Below are positions 61,255 through 64,000 of a DNA stretch of 64,000 bases, piece after piece. The stretch is from assembly GCA_947486785.1 (NCBI GenBank), contig CANKUU010000002.1:62001-126000 (forward strand). Direction: 5' to 3'. Origin of the DNA: an uncultured Flavobacteriaceae bacterium. Lineage in GTDB: Bacteria; Bacteroidota; Bacteroidia; Flavobacteriales; Flavobacteriaceae. The notes under the pieces were generated by a model. That model was not told the DNA's origin and ran no database searches. It worked only from the letters and a program-made list of their open reading frames with translations. Numbering within the stretch: position 1 is the stretch's first letter; the number at the start of each line of letters is the position of its first letter. Both the position numbers and the translations under genes were made by a program.

Positions 61255-63771
61255 CTAAAAGATATATTTAAATGATGCATTTGGAGTTATACGTAATGAG
61301 TTTTGCTCTACTTTCTTAATTTGATCCTCATCATCTAACCTATAAAAAGTATGTAAGGTATTTTTTCTATTGAGTACATTTAGTATCGACAAGCCTATTT
61401 CAACTTTTTTGTTTTTAGCAAAATTAAATTGATAGGTACTAGACAAATCTAAGCGCAGGTAATCTTCTTGCCTGCTGGTATTACTAGTATCAAAATTGAT
61501 GATGCCATTAATCACTTCTTGCCCTTCTACTGGCCTTGTAAAAGGTCTTCCTGTTCGCCAGTTTAATCCGGTAGCAAAAATTAGGTCGTTTAAAGAGTAA
61601 CTTGCGCCAAAAGTAACGGTATGGGTTACATCATAATTATTAGGAAATGCTTGCGCTAAAAGTTCTTTAAAAATATACTTGCTTCTAAGAAAAGAATAGC
61701 TGATCCAAGTATTGGTGTTTTTCCAGCGTTTTCGCGTTAGCACATCAATACCAATTGCATCATAAGATCCACTCGTCTTTGCAAATTCAAATTGATCTTG
61801 AAAACCTTGGCTCTGTGCCGTAATTCCGTTTACTCTTTTAAAATATGTTTCAGCATTTATCAACCATTTGTTTCTACTATAACTGAGCCCTAATGATGCT
61901 TGCTTACTTCTTATTACCGGAATAGTTTTATTGTCTGCTATTTGCCAGCGTCGTTTTTCTACACCTAAAAAGTCACTTTGAAAATTAATAATTTGCGAAA
62001 TATTCTGATGCTTAAACTCGCCAAGAGCTTCTACCTTAAAGTACTTTAAAAACTTATAGTTTAAACTAAATCGAGGTTCCCATATTTGGGTATTAAACTT
62101 ATCTAAATAGTTGTGTCGCAAACCTATATTTACAAACAGTAGTTTATTTAAAGCCCATTTAATTTCACTAAAAACACCATAGGTACGCAATACTTTACTT
62201 TCGTAAAAAAGGTATTGAGGTCGATCTACATCATCAAGATTATTTATTTGGGTTTCTACTAAATGGTACCCGTTAATCCAATGTACTTGAGGTGAAAGTT
62301 CTAAATCTCCTAAAAACTTAAAGCTAGTTTCTGAAACGGTATTCTTTTGTAAAAATCGCTGATTTTTAAGAATGTTCGCGTTAATACCCTTTAGCTGATA
62401 CTCACTTTCGTAAATAGAAAGTTCTGATCTAAATTTTTCAGACCAAGTTCTTTGATATTTTAAGCTTGCCGCAGTACTATTTTGGTTTAAACTACTTTCT
62501 TTAACTTCTTCTGCCCCATTAACCTCTTCTCTTTCGTTAAAGACCAAGGCGTTGGCGGTTTGAATAAAATTTAACTGAAATCTATCTTTATTAGAAGGTT
62601 GGTATAAGGCTCGAAAAGAAGCATCATAAAAGTCAAAATCAATTCCTGAATTAATGACATTAACTACATGATTTTCTATTTCGGTATTTTGAGCGATACG
62701 ATTAAAATATTCACCATACGTGGGGGTATCTATAAAATCGCTAATTGATTTTCGTGCTGCTACTTGTAATGAAGCTTTTTTACTAATGGGTACATCTACA
62801 AAACCATTAACATCCAAAAAATTTACCCCAATATTACCTTTTAACTTTTTATTGATAAATTTATCTGTAGTCATGGCTATTGTGCCCGAAACACCATCGG
62901 TTTCGGCAGCACTAGTTCCGTTTTTATAAAGCTCAACTTTTTGGGTAATATTAGAGTTATACATCGATATTAAACCAAAAAAATGACCCGATTGATACAT
63001 TTTAATGCCGTCCCAAGAAATCAAATTTTGATCATTACTACCTCCTCTAATATTAATATTTGAAACCGTTTCATCAATACTGTGTATGCCCGCAAAAGAT
63101 TGAACACCATGCAATACATCTTTGTCTATAAGACCAGGAAGTAAACGCATTTTATTTAATTTTAATTGAAACGCACCATTGTCTAATTTATCAACACCTT
63201 GGGTTAAATAGTCATAAACGACTATTTCAGATAATTGCTCGTAATTTGGGTCTAAATAAATTGCTTTACAATCGGCAGAAAGCTCAAAATTATTCGCTTG
63301 TCTTGAAAGTGTTTTGTGGCCGATATGTCGAATTCGGATGAGATCCTCATCAGAAGAAATAGCAATTTCAAAATAGCCTTCTTCGTTTGATATAACGCCT
63401 TTGTTGCCATTTTGTATGGTTACAAAAGGTAATACTTCTTTGGTATATCTATCTTTTATATAGCCGCAAAGTATCTTTTCTTTGTTTTTAATGGAGATGA
63501 TTTTATCAGAAATAAAGACAAAATCTAAGTTTGATTGCGCACCTAAATCTGAAACAATTTCTTTTATTGGTGCTGATCTAGTGCTATAGTTTACGGTAAC
63601 ACTATCTACTAAAGTTGAGGCATAATTAAACTGAACGCTATACTGAGCTTGCAATTCTGTTAACACATTTGATAAACGTTTTTTAACAGCATTACTTTCT
63701 TGAGCGAAGGTGCAATTACATATACATAGTAGTGTAATTGTGAGGAGCGGGACATTAAACTTCTTATTCAC
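61255..63771 (-). CDS. TonB-dependent receptor with STN domain (FecA-type signalling)
   Basis: 838 residues from GTG 63769-63771. A signal peptide (LLTITLLCICNCTFAQE) is followed by a secretin/TonB N-terminal (STN) domain at about 35-95 (LTELQAQYSVQFNYAS, IVSDLGAQSNLDFVF). A carboxypeptidase-like domain (YIKDRYTKEVLPFVTIQNG, GVISNEEGYFEIAI), a plug (NINIRGGSNDQNLISWDGIKMY) and a barrel ending ASFKYIF follow. The start overlaps the FecR-like gene by 8 bp, so the receptor is co-translated with an anti-sigma and belongs to a FecIR-type cell-surface signalling system. Confidence 0.88.
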   Translation of the reverse strand: MNKKFNVPLLTITLLCICNCTFAQESNAVKKRLSNVLTELQAQYSVQFNYASTLVDSVTVNYSTRSAPIKEIVSDLGAQSNLDFVFISDKIISIKNKEKILCGYIKDRYTKEVLPFVTIQNGNKGVISNEEGYFEIAISSDEDLIRIRHIGHKTLSRQANNFELSADCKAIYLDPNYEQLSEIVVYDYLTQGVDKLDNGAFQLKLNKMRLLPGLIDKDVLHGVQSFAGIHSIDETVSNINIRGGSNDQNLISWDGIKMYQSGHFFGLISMYNSNITQKVELYKNGTSAAETDGVSGTIAMTTDKFINKKLKGNIGVNFLDVNGFVDVPISKKASLQVAARKSISDFIDTPTYGEYFNRIAQNTEIENHVVNVINSGIDFDFYDASFRALYQPSNKDRFQLNFIQTANALVFNEREEVNGAEEVKESSLNQNSTAASLKYQRTWSEKFRSELSIYESEYQLKGINANILKNQRFLQKNTVSETSFKFLGDLELSPQVHWINGYHLVETQINNLDDVDRPQYLFYESKVLRTYGVFSEIKWALNKLLFVNIGLRHNYLDKFNTQIWEPRFSLNYKFLKYFKVEALGEFKHQNISQIINFQSDFLGVEKRRWQIADNKTIPVIRSKQASLGLSYSRNKWLINAETYFKRVNGITAQSQGFQDQFEFAKTSGSYDAIGIDVLTRKRWKNTNTWISYSFLRSKYIFKELLAQAFPNNYDVTHTVTFGASYSLNDLIFATGLNWRTGRPFTRPVEGQEVINGIINFDTSNTSRQEDYLRLDLSSTYQFNFAKNKKVEIGLSILNVLNRKNTLHTFYRLDDEDQIKKVEQNSLRITPNASFKYIF

Positions 63772-64000
63772 TCATACTCAAACGCACATTGTTTGAATTT
63801 ATTATCTCATAATTTATACCTAGTGGCTCAGATACTGCATTTAGGGCGTTTGCAAGGTTACCGTGTGTAAAAGCACCTGTAAATAACTGTTCGGTATTTA
63901 CCGATTCTGTAGTTATTTTTACGCCATATTGACGCTCTAACTCTTCAAATACCTCAGCAAGTGGGGTATGATCAAATGTACTTAAATTGTTTATCCATTC
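63764..64000 (-). CDS. FecR-type anti-sigma factor, 5' part outside the window
   Basis: 78 residues of the C-terminal end are visible, ending at TAA 63764-63766. WINNLSTFDHTPLAEVFEEL, YGVKITTESVNTEQLFTGAF and the NLANALNAVSEPLGINYEI end match the C-terminal DUF4974 part of Bacteroidota FecR proteins, which contacts the receptor STN domain. The 8-bp overlap with the receptor gene indicates coupling. The N-terminal cytosolic anti-sigma part lies outside the window. Confidence 0.85.
   Translation of the reverse strand, partial: EWINNLSTFDHTPLAEVFEELERQYGVKITTESVNTEQLFTGAFTHGNLANALNAVSEPLGINYEIINSNNVRLSMSE

Overview
The window looks like a chromosome segment from a marine flavobacterium (Bacteroidota, Flavobacteriaceae). 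The evidence is two SusC/SusD pairs, many lipobox lipoproteins, a fGly sulfatase, and two promoters that fit the Bacteroidota pattern TTTG-N19-TAnnTTTG exactly (28350-28380 minus and 29914-29944 plus). A-rich leaders replace Shine-Dalgarno sites, and several starts are TTG or GTG. Genus cannot be decided from the sequence alone.

Region 1 (1-13489) is sugar catabolism. A six-gene minus-strand run (6571 to 1) holds a TIM-barrel isomerase, two Gfo/Idh/MocA oxidoreductases, a zinc alcohol dehydrogenase, an NAD epimerase and a truncated SGNH lipoprotein. A divergent plus-strand run carries an MFS transporter, a second TIM-barrel isomerase and a ThuA lipoprotein. A converging minus run has a sulfatase, a TesB thioesterase and a FabG-like reductase.

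Region 2 (13530-28319) is a tandem tRNA-Asn island. The intact tRNA-Asn is at 28246-28319 (minus). 3' fragments of the same tRNA lie at 15603-15646 and 13681-13704, the last two inside a 175-bp direct repeat. The small unit carries a RecB-like/DEDD nuclease (DUF2779) and a truncated DUF4268 fragment. The large unit carries a symporter-histidine kinase with a receiver-only regulator, an ArsR regulator, a porin, a complete TRAP transporter of the TakP (2-oxoacid) type, an OsmC protein and phosphoenolpyruvate synthase. This reads as a pyruvate/2-oxoacid uptake and gluconeogenic entry cassette. No integrase survives.

Region 3 (28422-38730) is more core-like: RseP, SCO, FeoA-FeoB-FeoC-like, a carboxypeptidase-regulatory-domain protein, an ECF sigma/anti-sigma (HEAT) pair followed by two DUF4097 proteins, and a small membrane protein.

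Region 4 (38701-48264) is a TetR regulator with a clear palindromic operator, divergent from a phosphodiesterase-SusC-SusD operon, then a DUF5916 protein.

Region 5 (48413-58607) holds poorly conserved genes and gene remnants, plus a second SusC-SusD-lipoprotein operon bracketed by a 401-bp direct repeat that contains a whole DUF423 gene (two copies, 5 mismatches).

Region 6 (58608-61254) looks empty at normal ORF cut-offs but encodes three paralogous 49-residue single-span membrane peptides, two of them in duplicated units with conserved UTRs and hairpin terminators. This is the best candidate here for something undescribed. The window ends with a TonB receptor with an STN domain and the 3' end of a FecR anti-sigma gene.
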